Shown one piece after another: positions 55,198 through 63,857 of a stretch of DNA of 64,000 bases (positions are counted from its first letter, which is position 1; the number at the start of each line of letters is the position of its first letter). Under the pieces are notes generated by a model. That model was not told the origin of the DNA, made no database searches, and was given only the letters and a program-made list of their open reading frames with translations. The translations under genes were made by a program, and so were the position numbers. The DNA comes from Granulicella sp. (lineage in GTDB: Bacteria > Acidobacteriota > Terriglobia > Terriglobales > Acidobacteriaceae): contig DAIDGQ010000025.1 of assembly GCA_027452215.1 (NCBI GenBank), positions 114,912 to 178,911 on the forward strand, written 5' to 3'.

Positions 55198-55314
55198 ATT
55201 TGGACAACCCGGTTACAATCAGGACGAACATCTGCAAGGCAATCGCAACTCTGAACACCTCACTGCACTAGAAGCGAACAGCAAGCAAGGAAAGCGAACG
55301 GCAAGTAGCCTACG

Positions 55315-55821
55315 ATGCAAATTGCACTCTTCATCATCTTCGGTCTGTTAGCGGTAGCAGGAGCCCTCAATCTCCTCTTCCAGCGCCATCCCATCAACTC
55401 GGCGCTCTCGCTGGTCGTCGTCATGATGTCTCTCGCCGTCCTCTACTGGTCGCTCGGCGCGGAGTTCCTCGCCGCCGCCCAGGTCATCGTCTACGCCGGC
55501 GCCATCATGGTGCTCTTCATCTTCGTCGTCATGCTCCTCAACGCCGGCGAAGAAGACCGAACCCACGGCTCCAAGATCGCCTACATCGCCGGAATCCCCG
55601 GTGCCGCCGCCATCGTCTGCCTGCTCAGCTACGTCTTCCTCTCCAACCGCCAGCAGCTCGGCACCACGCAGCTCGGAGGCTACCTCTCCAGCTCCGTCTC
55701 CAACATCTCCGAGATCTCCCACACCCTCTTCACCTCCCTGCTTCTCCCCTTCGAGGTCACCTCCATCCTCATCCTCGTCGCCATCCTCGGCGCCGTAGTC
55801 CTCGCGCGAAAGGAGCTCTAA
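55315..55821 (+). CDS. nuoJ: NADH-quinone oxidoreductase subunit J
   Basis: 168-residue membrane subunit with five helices. Typical [20 protein letters not shown] near residue 22 and [20 protein letters not shown] near 58, whose pi-bulge helix couples the arms of complex I. Its stop overlaps the nuoK ATG by one base. Confidence 0.95.
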   Translation: MQIALFIIFGLLAVAGALNLLFQRHPINSALSLVVVMMSLAVLYWSLGAEFLAAAQVIVYAGAIMVLFIFVVMLLNAGEEDRTHGSKIAYIAGIPGAAAIVCLLSYVFLSNRQQLGTTQLGGYLSSSVSNISEISHTLFTSLLLPFEVTSILILVAILGAVVLARKEL

Positions 55822-56123
55822 TGGTCCCCATCGCCTACTACCTCGTCCTCGCCGCCATCCTCTTCGCCATCGGCATCGCCGCCTTCCTCATCAAGCGCAA
55901 CGTCATCACCATCTTCATGTCCATCGAGCTCATGCTCAACGCCGTCAACCTCACCTTCGTCGCCTTCTCGCACATGTGGCACCAGGTCTCCGGACAGATC
56001 TTCGTCTTCTTCGTCATGGTCGTCGCGGCCGCGGAAGCCGCCGTCGGTCTCGCCATCATCATCGCGCTCTTCCGCGTGCGCCAAACCCTCGACGTCGACC
56101 ACATCAACCTCATGAAGGACTAG
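55821..56123 (+). CDS. nuoK: NADH-quinone oxidoreductase subunit K
   Basis: 100-residue three-helix antiporter-like subunit. [20 protein letters not shown] near residues 22-41 carries the conserved Glu36 of the proton channel, and [19 protein letters not shown] near 66-84 the second Glu. Coupled to nuoJ; nuoL follows after a 133-base gap holding two repeat copies. Confidence 0.96.
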   Translation: MVPIAYYLVLAAILFAIGIAAFLIKRNVITIFMSIELMLNAVNLTFVAFSHMWHQVSGQIFVFFVMVVAAAEAAVGLAIIIALFRVRQTLDVDHINLMKD

Positions 56124-56129
56124 CTCTTC

Positions 56130-56225
56130 GTCATTCAGCGGAATCTGTAGTTGTACTTGCACTTGCTTTTGTCTTTCTGGCTGTCATCCCGCAGGGATCT
56201 GCTTCTGCACTTGTTCTTGCTTTTC
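56130..56225 (+). repeat. nuo-cluster palindromic repeats, copies b1 and b2
   Basis: Two units in tandem between nuoK and nuoL: GTCATTCAGCGGAATCTG at 56130 with a CTTGCACTTGC-type tail, and GTCATCCCGCAGGGATCTGC at 56183 with the same tail. Related to 45313, 58364 and 61631. Confidence 0.7.
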
Positions 56226-56256
56226 TTTCACGCACCACGGCACCACGAATCGACCC

Positions 56257-58302
56257 ATGAATCCTCAACTGCTCTGGCTCATCCCGATCCTTCCCTTCGC
56301 CGGCTTCCTCATCAATGGAACCCTCGGCCGCAAGCTACCCCGCGCCCTCGTCGCGACCATCGCCCTGCTCTTCACCGCAGTCCCGGCCCTCATCGTCGCG
56401 CAGCTCTGGATCTACATGAAGTCCGCCGGTGCTCCCCTCTCGCTCTCTGTCTCGAGCATCCCCTGGATCAAGGTCTCCGGCTTCCAGGTCGACTTCGCCT
56501 TCGCCGTCGACCATCTCACCCTCATCATGCTTGGCGTCGTCACCGGCGTCGGCTTCCTCATCCACATCTACTCCGCCAGCTACATGGCGCACGAAGAAGG
56601 CTACTGGCGCTTCTTCGCCTACCTCAACCTCTTCATGTTCTTCATGCTGGTGCTGGTCCTCGCCTCCAGCTTCCTCCTGCTCTTCGTAGGCTGGGAGGGT
56701 GTCGGCCTCGCGTCCTACCTCCTCATCGGCTTCTACTTCACCAAAGACTCCGCCGCCAACGCCGGCAAAAAAGCCTTCATCGTCAACCGCATCGGAGACT
56801 TCGGCTTCCTCCTCGCGATGTTCCTCCTCATCGCCCACTACGGCTCGCTCGACTTCAACACCATCTTCACCAGCATCTCCGCCTCTCCTCTCACCGGAGG
56901 CATCTTCACCGCGATCGCCCTGCTCCTCGTCCTCGGAGCCACCGGCAAATCCGCGCAGATCCCCCTCTACATCTGGCTGCCCGACGCGATGGAAGGCCCC
57001 ACCCCGGTCTCCGCCCTCATCCACGCGGCAACGATGGTCACCGCGGGAATCTACATGGTCGCCCGCTGCCACGTCCTCTTCGACCACTCCCCCATCGCCC
57101 TCACCGTCGTCGCCTGCATCGGAGCCGCCACCGCGCTCCTCGCCGCCACCATCGGCCTCGTTCAGCACGACATCAAGCGAGTCCTCGCCTACTCCACCGT
57201 CTCCCAGCTCGGCTACATGTTCATGGCCTGCGGCATCGGAGCCTACTCCGCCGGAATCTTCCACCTCATGACCCACGCCTTCTTCAAGGCGCTCCTCTTC
57301 CTCGCCGCCGGCTCCGTCATCCACGCCCTCGGCGGAGAACAAGACATGCGCCTCATGGGAGGCCTCCGCCGCCGCATCCCCGTCACCTTCTGGACCATGA
57401 CCGCCGGCGTCCTCGCCATCTCCGGCATCTATCCCTTCGCTGGCTTCTTCTCCAAAGACGAGATCCTCTACCAGACCTTCCTCTCGCCCAACCCCCTCGC
57501 CAAGCTCCTGTGGTTCGTAGGCCTCCTCACCGCCGGCCTCACCTCCTTCTACATGTTCCGCCTCTGGTTCAAGACGTTCTTCGGAGCGTCCCGCTTCGAG
57601 CAGCACGGCACCACCCACGCCCCCGATCTTCACCACGGCCACCTCGCCGCCGTCCACGCCAGCAAGTCCTCCACCCTGACTCTCGAAGCCGATCCCGACG
57701 CCGAACCGACCCACGCGCACGGCGTCCACGAATCCCCCTGGGTCATGACGCTCCCCCTCATCATCCTCGCCATCCTCTCCGTCATCGGAGGCTGGGTCGG
57801 CATCCCCGCAGCCCTCGGCGGCCACAACGAGTTCGAACACTTCCTCGCCCCCGTCTTCTCCACCGCCACCGAACCCGTCGTTGAAGCCGCATCGCACACC
57901 CTCGAGCTCACCCTCGCCGCCGTCTCGCTCCTCACCGCCGCGCTCGGCTTCTTCATCGCCTACCTCTTCTACTACCGCAAGCCCGGCACCGCCGCCGCAC
58001 TCGCCAAAAAGTTCGCCCCCGTCTACTCCCTCGTCGACCACAAGTACTGGGTCGACGAGATCTACGGCCGCCTCATCATCGCTCCCCTCCTCGCCGTCTC
58101 GCGCCTCATCCTCAGCGGTCTCGTCGACGGAGGAATCATCCAAGGCACCAGCACCGGCCTCGCCGTCTCCACCCGAGGAGGAGGCTGGCTCGTCCGCCGC
58201 ATCCAGTCCGGAAACATTCGTTCCTACGCCGGCTGGCTAGCCATCGGAGCCGCCGCCGTCATCGCCATCGTCCTCTTCGGCCACCACACATTGCCACACT
58301 AG
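56257..58302 (+). CDS. nuoL: NADH-quinone oxidoreductase subunit L
   Basis: 681-residue antiporter-like subunit with a long C-terminal lateral helix. FVGWEGVGLASYLLIGFYF near residue 147 with the channel Glu, GKSAQIPLYIWLPDAMEGPT near 229 with key Lys, and STVSQLGYMFMACGIGAYSAG split near 312. A His/Asp-rich insertion (HAPDLHHGHLAAVH ... HAHGVHESPW) around residues 450-490 is longer than in E. coli. Normal overall length otherwise. Confidence 0.96.
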   Translation: MNPQLLWLIPILPFAGFLINGTLGRKLPRALVATIALLFTAVPALIVAQLWIYMKSAGAPLSLSVSSIPWIKVSGFQVDFAFAVDHLTLIMLGVVTGVGFLIHIYSASYMAHEEGYWRFFAYLNLFMFFMLVLVLASSFLLLFVGWEGVGLASYLLIGFYFTKDSAANAGKKAFIVNRIGDFGFLLAMFLLIAHYGSLDFNTIFTSISASPLTGGIFTAIALLLVLGATGKSAQIPLYIWLPDAMEGPTPVSALIHAATMVTAGIYMVARCHVLFDHSPIALTVVACIGAATALLAATIGLVQHDIKRVLAYSTVSQLGYMFMACGIGAYSAGIFHLMTHAFFKALLFLAAGSVIHALGGEQDMRLMGGLRRRIPVTFWTMTAGVLAISGIYPFAGFFSKDEILYQTFLSPNPLAKLLWFVGLLTAGLTSFYMFRLWFKTFFGASRFEQHGTTHAPDLHHGHLAAVHASKSSTLTLEADPDAEPTHAHGVHESPWVMTLPLIILAILSVIGGWVGIPAALGGHNEFEHFLAPVFSTATEPVVEAASHTLELTLAAVSLLTAALGFFIAYLFYYRKPGTAAALAKKFAPVYSLVDHKYWVDEIYGRLIIAPLLAVSRLILSGLVDGGIIQGTSTGLAVSTRGGGWLVRRIQSGNIRSYAGWLAIGAAAVIAIVLFGHHTLPH

Positions 58303-58311
58303 TTTTTCGCC

Positions 58312-58398
58312 GTAGTCATTGAACTAGCTTTTCGCTTTTGTCGTTGTCCTTGCTTTTCTGGCTGTCATTCCGCAGCGTAGCGGAGGAATCTGCTTTTA
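58312..58398 (+). repeat. nuo-cluster palindromic repeats, copies c1 and c2
   Basis: Between nuoL and nuoM: a degenerate unit from GTAGTCATTG (58312) with CTTTTCGCTTTTG tail, then GTCATTCCGCAGCGTAGCGG at 58364 continuing AGGAATCTGC. The second contains TTCCGC / GCGGA inverted arms. Confidence 0.7.
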
Positions 58399-58415
58399 GA
58401 ACCACCACGGAAACC

Positions 58416-60083
58416 ATGAACCAAATGAACTTCGACCCGATCATCCTGACGCTCATCATCGCCACCCCCCTCGCGGGAGCGATCCTGCTCGCCCTCATCC
58501 CCGAAGACACCTCCAGCCCCACGGGCAGCAAGCGCCACGCCATCGGCGCTCTCATCATCACGCTCGTCACGCTGCTGCTCACACTCCACCTCCCCGCGCA
58601 CTTCAACTACAGCGCCGCCCCCCACACCTTCCAGTTCGAGCAGAACCTCTCCTGGATCCCGACCCCCAACATCCACTACCACCTCGGCGTCGACGGCCTC
58701 AGCATGTGGCTCATCGTCCTAGCCGCCTTCCTCGCCCCCCTCGGCGTCCTCGCGTCTTGGAATTCAATACGCAACCGCACGAAGCTTTTTTACACCCTTT
58801 TCCTCCTCCAGCAGGTCGCGATGCTCGGCATCTTCGTCGCCCTCGACCTCTTCCTCTACTACGGCTTCTGGGAGCTCTCCATCGTTCCCATGACCCTCCT
58901 GATCGCCACCTTCGGCCGCACCGAAAACCGCCGCCGCGCCGCCATCAAATTCTTCCTCTACGCCTTCATCCCCTCCGCGATCCTCCTCGTCGCCATCCTC
59001 TGGCTCTACAACCTCACCGGCACCTTCGACCTCCCCGCGCTGCAGGCCCTCGCCGCCACCCACACCCTCGCCGCGACGCCCACCGCCCTTCTCCTCTGCT
59101 CCATCGCCTTCCTCGTAGCCTTCGCCGTCAAGGTCCCCGTCTTCCCGCTCCACGGCTGGCTGCAGGAAGCCGTAGCCGAAGCCCCCACCGCCGCCGTCAT
59201 GGTCCTCGCCGGCAAGCTCGGCCTCTACTCCATCCTGCGCTTCAGCTTTGGCATCTTCCCCGACCAATCCCGCCACGTGGCACCCATCCTCATCGCCCTC
59301 GGAGCCATCGGCATCGTCTACGGCGCGCTCATCGCGCTCATCAAGACCGACCTCAAAACCCTCGCCGCCTTCTCCACCCTCTCGCACGTCTCCTTCGTGG
59401 TCCTCGGCATCTTCACCTTCACCATCCTCGGCCTCGACGGAGGAGTCTTCCAGATCCTCAACGAGTCGCTCATCGGAGCAGCCTTCTTCATCCTCCTCGG
59501 CCTGCTCTACGAGCGCTACGGCACCTACGACATGCGAGACTACGGCGGCCTCGCCACCCGACATCCCTGGATGGCCACCATGTTCGTCCTCACCACCCTC
59601 GCCGCCGTCGGCCTGCCCATGCTCGGCGGCTTCGTCGGAGAGTTCCTTATCCTCTCCGGCTCCATGCAATCCTTCGCCACCCACCACATCCTCTGGACCA
59701 CCCTCGCCGCCACCGGCGTCATCTTCGGAGCCGCCTACATGCTCTGGATGATCCAGCGAGTCTTCTACGGCTCCCCCGGCGTCCGCACCGAGGAAGTCCA
59801 CGGCTGGGACCTCTGCGCCCGCGAGCACCTCGAACTCTGGCCCCTCGCCGCCCTCTTCCTCATCATGGGAGTAGCCTCCCCCCTCTGGATGCGTGCCATC
59901 GACACCTACGGCGCCCCCATCGCAGGCAAGGTCGTCCAAATTTCCCCTGGCGTGTACAAGAACATTGAGACAGAAACCTACAGCGTCAATTGGCAGGAGT
60001 TCAACCGGGATTGCATCGATCATCCGGGTCATTGCCGCGTTGAAGGAAGTGCCCGAATGGAAACCGCCAAGGAGGTCCGCTAA
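58416..60083 (+). CDS. nuoM: NADH-quinone oxidoreductase subunit M
   Basis: 555-residue antiporter-like subunit. [20 protein letters not shown] near residue 148 with the conserved Glu, [20 protein letters not shown] near 237 with Lys and PLHxWLPxAHxxAPT-like motif, and [17 protein letters not shown] near 318. The start ATG 58416 is chosen because upstream sequence is repeat DNA. It overlaps nuoN by one base. Confidence 0.95.
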   Translation: MNQMNFDPIILTLIIATPLAGAILLALIPEDTSSPTGSKRHAIGALIITLVTLLLTLHLPAHFNYSAAPHTFQFEQNLSWIPTPNIHYHLGVDGLSMWLIVLAAFLAPLGVLASWNSIRNRTKLFYTLFLLQQVAMLGIFVALDLFLYYGFWELSIVPMTLLIATFGRTENRRRAAIKFFLYAFIPSAILLVAILWLYNLTGTFDLPALQALAATHTLAATPTALLLCSIAFLVAFAVKVPVFPLHGWLQEAVAEAPTAAVMVLAGKLGLYSILRFSFGIFPDQSRHVAPILIALGAIGIVYGALIALIKTDLKTLAAFSTLSHVSFVVLGIFTFTILGLDGGVFQILNESLIGAAFFILLGLLYERYGTYDMRDYGGLATRHPWMATMFVLTTLAAVGLPMLGGFVGEFLILSGSMQSFATHHILWTTLAATGVIFGAAYMLWMIQRVFYGSPGVRTEEVHGWDLCAREHLELWPLAALFLIMGVASPLWMRAIDTYGAPIAGKVVQISPGVYKNIETETYSVNWQEFNRDCIDHPGHCRVEGSARMETAKEVR

Positions 60084-61597
60084 TGTCCACCAACCTCCTC
60101 GCCATTCTCCCCGAGCTCATCCTCACCCTCACCGGCATCGTCATCATGCTGGCCGAGCCCCTCATCGCCCCCGGCAAATCCCGCAAGCCCCTCGGCTGGC
60201 TCGCCATCCTCGGCACCGCTGCCTCCGGCCTAGCCGCCTTCTACCAACTCCAAATCTGCAACGCTCACGGCACCATTACGGCCTTCTACGCGACAATCCA
60301 GGTTGACGCCTTCTCCGTCTTCTTCCACCTCCTCATCGCGGCCATCGTCCTCGTCACCCTCCTCGCCTCACTCGACTACTTCGAAGCCGGAACCGTCACC
60401 CACGCCGGAGAATACTTCGCCCTCCTCTGCTTCGGAGCCACCGGCATGATGTTCATGACCTCCTCCGTCGAGCTCCTCATGGTCTTCATCGGCCTCGAAA
60501 TCTCCAGCATCTCCACCTACATCCTCGCCGGCTTCCGCAAAGGCCGCGCCACCGCCTCCGAAGCCGCCATCAAATACTTCCTCCTCGGCAGCTTCGCCAC
60601 CGCCTTCTTCCTCTACGGCATCGCCCTCTGCTTCGGAGCCACCGGCTCCACCAGCATCGCCGCCATCGCCGCCGGCCTCACCATCACCAGCACCCCACTC
60701 CTCGGCTGGCTGGCCGTGGCCATGGTCCTCATCGGCCTCGGCTTCAAAGTCTCCGCCGCCCCCTTCCACGTCTGGACACCCGACGTCTACCAGGGAGCCC
60801 CCTCCCCCGTCGTCGGCATGATGTCGACCGCACCCAAAGCCGCCGCCTTCGCCGTCCTCCTCCGCTTCCTCTTCAGCGCGACCCCCATGTATCGCAGCCA
60901 CTGGATCCTCATGATCGAGATCCTCGCCGTCGCCTCCATGACCATCGGCAACCTCGGAGCCCTCGCCCAGCGCGACGTCAAGCGTCTGCTCGCCTACTCC
61001 TCCATCGCCACCGCCGGCTACATCCTCGTCGCCTTCACGGCCTCGCAGCAGGACGCCGTCGCCGCCGCCTGCTTCTACACCGCCGCCTACGCCGCCATGA
61101 ACGTCGGAGCCTTCGTCGTCCTCACCCAGCTCTCCGGCTTCGACGAAAAACTCCGCTCCATCCAGGACTTCACCGGCCTCGCCCTCAAGCGCCCCGCGCT
61201 CTCCGCCCTGCTCGCCTTCTTCCTCATCTCCCTCATCGGCATCCCCTTCACGGGAGGCTTCTTCGGCAAGTTCTACGCCTTCTCCGCCGCCGTCCACAGC
61301 GGCCACACCTGGCTCGCCATCGTCGGCCTCGCCAACTCCGGCGTCGCCTGCTTCTACTACCTCCGCGTGCTCTCCGCGCTCTACAGCCGCCCCGTCACCG
61401 ACACCCTCTCGGACACCCCCACCACACCCCGCCGCGTCACCCTCCCCGCCGCCCTCGCCCTCACCGCCACGGCCGCCGCCACGCTCTGCCTCGGCATCAT
61501 CCCCAACCACCTACTGCACCTGGTCCAGCGAGCCACCCCCACCACCACCGTCGCCGCAACAACCACCTCCCCAGTCCCCACCCTCACGCCCCGCTAG
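60083..61597 (+). CDS. nuoN: NADH-quinone oxidoreductase subunit N
   Basis: 504-residue antiporter-like subunit, last of the cluster. [19 protein letters not shown] near residue 133 with channel Glu, [23 protein letters not shown] near 213-235 (Lys and His/Asp conserved; listed in parts: [23 protein letters not shown]) and [15 protein letters not shown] near 307. C-terminal tail is Thr/Pro-rich. Followed by a repeat and a terminator. Confidence 0.95.
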   Translation: MSTNLLAILPELILTLTGIVIMLAEPLIAPGKSRKPLGWLAILGTAASGLAAFYQLQICNAHGTITAFYATIQVDAFSVFFHLLIAAIVLVTLLASLDYFEAGTVTHAGEYFALLCFGATGMMFMTSSVELLMVFIGLEISSISTYILAGFRKGRATASEAAIKYFLLGSFATAFFLYGIALCFGATGSTSIAAIAAGLTITSTPLLGWLAVAMVLIGLGFKVSAAPFHVWTPDVYQGAPSPVVGMMSTAPKAAAFAVLLRFLFSATPMYRSHWILMIEILAVASMTIGNLGALAQRDVKRLLAYSSIATAGYILVAFTASQQDAVAAACFYTAAYAAMNVGAFVVLTQLSGFDEKLRSIQDFTGLALKRPALSALLAFFLISLIGIPFTGGFFGKFYAFSAAVHSGHTWLAIVGLANSGVACFYYLRVLSALYSRPVTDTLSDTPTTPRRVTLPAALALTATAAATLCLGIIPNHLLHLVQRATPTTTVAATTTSPVPTLTPR

Positions 61598-61630
61598 AGC
61601 CTCTTTCCAGGGAGTACCCATCGAAGATCT

Positions 61631-61665
61631 GTCATCTCGACCGGAGCGGAGAGACCTGCAGTTTC
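61631..61665 (+). repeat. nuo-cluster palindromic repeat, copy d (divergent)
   Basis: GTCATCTCGACCGGAGCGG followed by AGAGACCTGCAG: same layout (GTCAT..., G/C palindrome, GA..CTGC) as copies a-c but with a different core. It lies 33 bases after nuoN. Confidence 0.55.
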
Positions 61666-61709
61666 ATCGCGCTGGCACAAGCTCTAACCTCATCGTCCCG
61701 CACCAACAA

Positions 61710-61737
61710 AACGGCCTCCGCAACCGCGGAGGCCGTT
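61710..61737 (-). terminator. Intrinsic terminator between nuoN and atpE
   Basis: Perfect 12-base stem AACGGCCTCCGC / GCGGAGGCCGTT with a 4-base loop. The T-run (TTTTGTTGG) is on the minus side, so it mainly ends the atpE transcript; on the plus strand it may also help to end nuo. Confidence 0.85.
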
Positions 61738-61780
61738 CAGCTTTGCTCTACTCCTTACTACTTACTCACTACCCTCTGTA

Positions 61781-62092
61781 CTACTTCACGTACAGGAAGA
61801 TGATGACGAACGTAAACAGCGCGAGCGATTCAATAAACGCGAGTCCCAGAATCAGGAACGTGAAGATACCAGGGCGAGCACCCGGATTGCGTGCCAGCGC
61901 CTCGGTAGCCGAAGCCGTTGCACGACCCTGACCCAGGCCGCAAAGACCAGCAGCCAGCGCCATGCCGAGACCGGCAGCGATCGGTGTCCATGGGCTGGTC
62001 GTCTCAGCCGCCTGTGCAAACGCCGGCGTTGCCAGCAGCACCGCAGCCATTGCCATAAATACGAACTTCATCGTACGCATCGTGTTATACAT
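61781..62092 (-). CDS. atpE: ATP synthase F0 subunit c, with signal-peptide-like N-terminus
   Basis: 103-residue proteolipid of the ion-driven rotor ring. Residues 1-28 look like a cleavable signal (FVFMAMAAVLLATPAFAQA), after which come the two helices joined by the polar loop ARNPG (67-71). The ion-binding Glu is residue 88 in LGLAFIESLALF; Gln55 (GLGQG) and Ser89 correspond to the Gln32 and Ser66 Na+ ligands of Ilyobacter subunit c, with the same 33-residue spacing, but Leu90 and Phe93 replace Thr67 and Tyr70. GGAG six bases upstream sets the start. Last gene of the visible atp unit. Confidence 0.94.
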   Translation of the reverse strand: MYNTMRTMKFVFMAMAAVLLATPAFAQAAETTSPWTPIAAGLGMALAAGLCGLGQGRATASATEALARNPGARPGIFTFLILGLAFIESLALFTFVIIFLYVK

Positions 62093-62178
62093 TGCAACTC
62101 CAGGCTCCCGTTAGTCTCGCCGCCAGTGGGTGGTTGAGGCTCACCGTGCTGGCCCCCTCACGCTGGATCGGCGGTAGT

Positions 62179-62304
62179 ACGCACCGTGAACAGGGAGCAC
62201 CCGTTCACAGGATCTTTTGCACCGGAAAACGTCTCCGGCAGAAATGGTAGGTCAAGGCTTCAGCCTTGACTAGAACGCACCACAAGCAGGGAGCACCCGC
62301 CCAC
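62179..62304. repeat. Direct repeats and palindrome in the atpB-atpE spacer
   Basis: The 272-base spacer has two 30-base imperfect direct repeats (62179-62208 and 62275-62304), both with ACGCACC and CAGGGAGCACCCG. Between them is a perfect palindrome, GTCAAGGCT (62251-62259), TC, AGCCTTGAC (62262-62270). Confidence 0.7.
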
Positions 62305-62328
62305 GGGAATTTCAAACTCCTTACAAAT

Positions 62329-62364
62329 CCCTAATCCCTGTTCCCTAATCCCTAATCCCTACCC
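62329..62364 (-). other. G-quadruplex-type array at the atpB stop codon
   Basis: Six GGG tracts on the atp coding strand (C-tracts at 62329-62331, 62336-62338, 62343-62345, 62350-62352, 62357-62359, 62362-62364) with loops of 2-4 bases, mostly ATTA. It begins right after the atpB TAA, so the mRNA would carry it between atpB and atpE. Confidence 0.65.
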
Positions 62365-63099
62365 TTAATGTTCGTGCGACACCGCAAGGCTAAGATAAAT
62401 CGCTGCCAGCAGCATAAACACATAAGCCTGCACCAGTGCGACGCCCAGATGCAGCCCCAGGAACAGCAGAGGAATTCCAATCGGAATCAGCGAGAAGAAC
62501 GCCAGCGTCAGCAAATCTCCCGCAAACATATTCGCGTACAAACGAACCGTCAGCGAAAGCACACGCGCCAGGTGCGAGATCACCTCGATCGGGAACAGCA
62601 GCCAGTACAGCCACCACACCGGCCCCAGGAACTGCTTGATATACCCAAAGCCGTTCACCCGCAACCCATGGAAGTGGTAGTACACAAACGTCACCAGCGC
62701 CAGACCCAGCGGCACGGCCACATTGGCCGTCGGAGACTCCAGCCACGGCGAAAACAGTCCCATCAGATTCGCCAGCAGGATAAACAGCAGCAGCACCGTC
62801 AGGTAGCCCGTAAACCGCTCATACCCGTGCCCGATAATCTGTTCGCCCTGCGTCGAGACGAATTCATTCGTCATCTCCGCCAGGTGCTGCACCGCTCCCG
62901 GCTTCTCCACGCTCAGCGAAACCCGCACCGCCACGAAGTACAGCAGCAGCGCAAAAAACACAAGCAGCTCCATCGCAAACGTGTTCGTGATCGGAGCCTG
63001 CGCATACTGCGGAGTCACGTGGACCAGCGCCAGCAGGCGATCAACAGGCGCGGCGAAGAGGCGATTCAAAATACTTGTAAAAAACAACTGTGTCGGCAT
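62365..63099 (-). CDS. atpB: ATP synthase F0 subunit a
   Basis: 244-residue stator channel subunit. Five to six helices; the essential Arg is in VLSLTVRLYANMFAGD near residue 187, preceded by WLLFPIEVISHLARVLS, and the last helix has GVALVQAYVFMLLAAIYLS near 222 with the conserved Gln. The C-terminus VSHEH lies just after. Members of the same strand run upstream are the AtpI-like genes; the spacer to atpE is unusually long. Confidence 0.95.
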   Translation of the reverse strand: MPTQLFFTSILNRLFAAPVDRLLALVHVTPQYAQAPITNTFAMELLVFFALLLYFVAVRVSLSVEKPGAVQHLAEMTNEFVSTQGEQIIGHGYERFTGYLTVLLLFILLANLMGLFSPWLESPTANVAVPLGLALVTFVYYHFHGLRVNGFGYIKQFLGPVWWLYWLLFPIEVISHLARVLSLTVRLYANMFAGDLLTLAFFSLIPIGIPLLFLGLHLGVALVQAYVFMLLAAIYLSLAVSHEH

Positions 63100-63133
63100 A
63101 TAGAAATTCTGCTGAAAGCTCTAGCTCCAATCG

Positions 63134-63544
63134 CTAGACCGTCCATGCTCTCGCCATCCTGATGGCCTCAAATGTGAGCGAAGCTATGCCCAATCCAAGC
63201 CCTACAGCGAGTGCAATCACGGAACCATTCAGAAACTTAAGACTAACATAGAGCACCGCAATCGTTAGGCCCAGCCTGAGGAAGAACCCGGTCAGCACCA
63301 GCCCCATCGGCTTGGCCTCCGCCCCCGCGTCCATCCTCGCCATCACCGCGCTCATCAGCCGCATCCACTCCCACAACCCTGTCCCCGAAATCGCCGCTCC
63401 TACCAGCAGAAACACCGCACTCCGCCACCCCATCTTCCACGCCACAAACGCCATCCCCACCACCGTCAGCACCGCCAGCAGCCGCAGCGTCCGCACCAGC
63501 GTCGACCGCACATCCGCGTCCGTAAATCCCTCAAGCCCCGCCAT
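63134..63544 (-). CDS. ATP synthase subunit I-like membrane protein
   Basis: 136 residues with four helices (LLAVLTVVGMAFVAWKMG, SAVFLLVGAAISGTGLWEW, MGLVLTGFFLRLGLTIAVLY and GSVIALAVGLGLGIASLTF). Size, topology and position before atpB match the ATP synthase I (AtpI, UncI-like) family, which helps c-ring assembly or Mg2+ supply. The ATG shares one base with the upstream stop (TGATG). Confidence 0.75.
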   Translation of the reverse strand: MAGLEGFTDADVRSTLVRTLRLLAVLTVVGMAFVAWKMGWRSAVFLLVGAAISGTGLWEWMRLMSAVMARMDAGAEAKPMGLVLTGFFLRLGLTIAVLYVSLKFLNGSVIALAVGLGLGIASLTFEAIRMARAWTV

Positions 63545-63831
63545 CAGCTATCCCTCTTCATATACCGCGACGCCGTCCTGAAGATCTGCGTAAACCCAGC
63601 CGCCGCTCCCAGCAGAATCCCCACCACCGCAATCCATCCCGTATGAAAATGTTTATCCAGAGCACTCCCCACCAGAGCCCCAATCAGGCACCCCGCCGGC
63701 AGCGCCAGCGCCAGCTGAATCATCGACTCAGCCTTCACCAGGTCGCCCAGCGTCCCTCGCCCCCCGGAGGGCGCACCCTGCGACCCGCCCGCTCCGCCCT
63801 TCGTCCCGTCCGTGTTCCCATCATCCGCCAT
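63544..63831 (-). CDS. AtpZ/AtpI-family protein
   Basis: 95 residues from ATG 63831. After a Gly/Asp-rich N-terminus of about 35 residues come two helices (MIQLALALPAGCLIGALVGSALD and WIAVVGILLGAAAGFTQIF), matching the AtpZ-type two-helix protein at the head of atp operons. A frame extending to 63951 is rejected: it runs antisense through an unrelated coding remnant. Coupled to the next gene by a one-base overlap. Confidence 0.8.
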   Translation of the reverse strand: MADDGNTDGTKGGAGGSQGAPSGGRGTLGDLVKAESMIQLALALPAGCLIGALVGSALDKHFHTGWIAVVGILLGAAAGFTQIFRTASRYMKRDS

Positions 63832-63857
63832 CGCTCCAACCGTACCACCTCCATGCC

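Noticed and set aside
56151..58143. Very long open frames (577 and 602 residues) overlapping nuoL in other frames/strand
   Set aside because: Arg/His-rich or Glu/Gly-rich translations typical of shadow frames in GC-rich DNA; nuoL itself has full family motifs.
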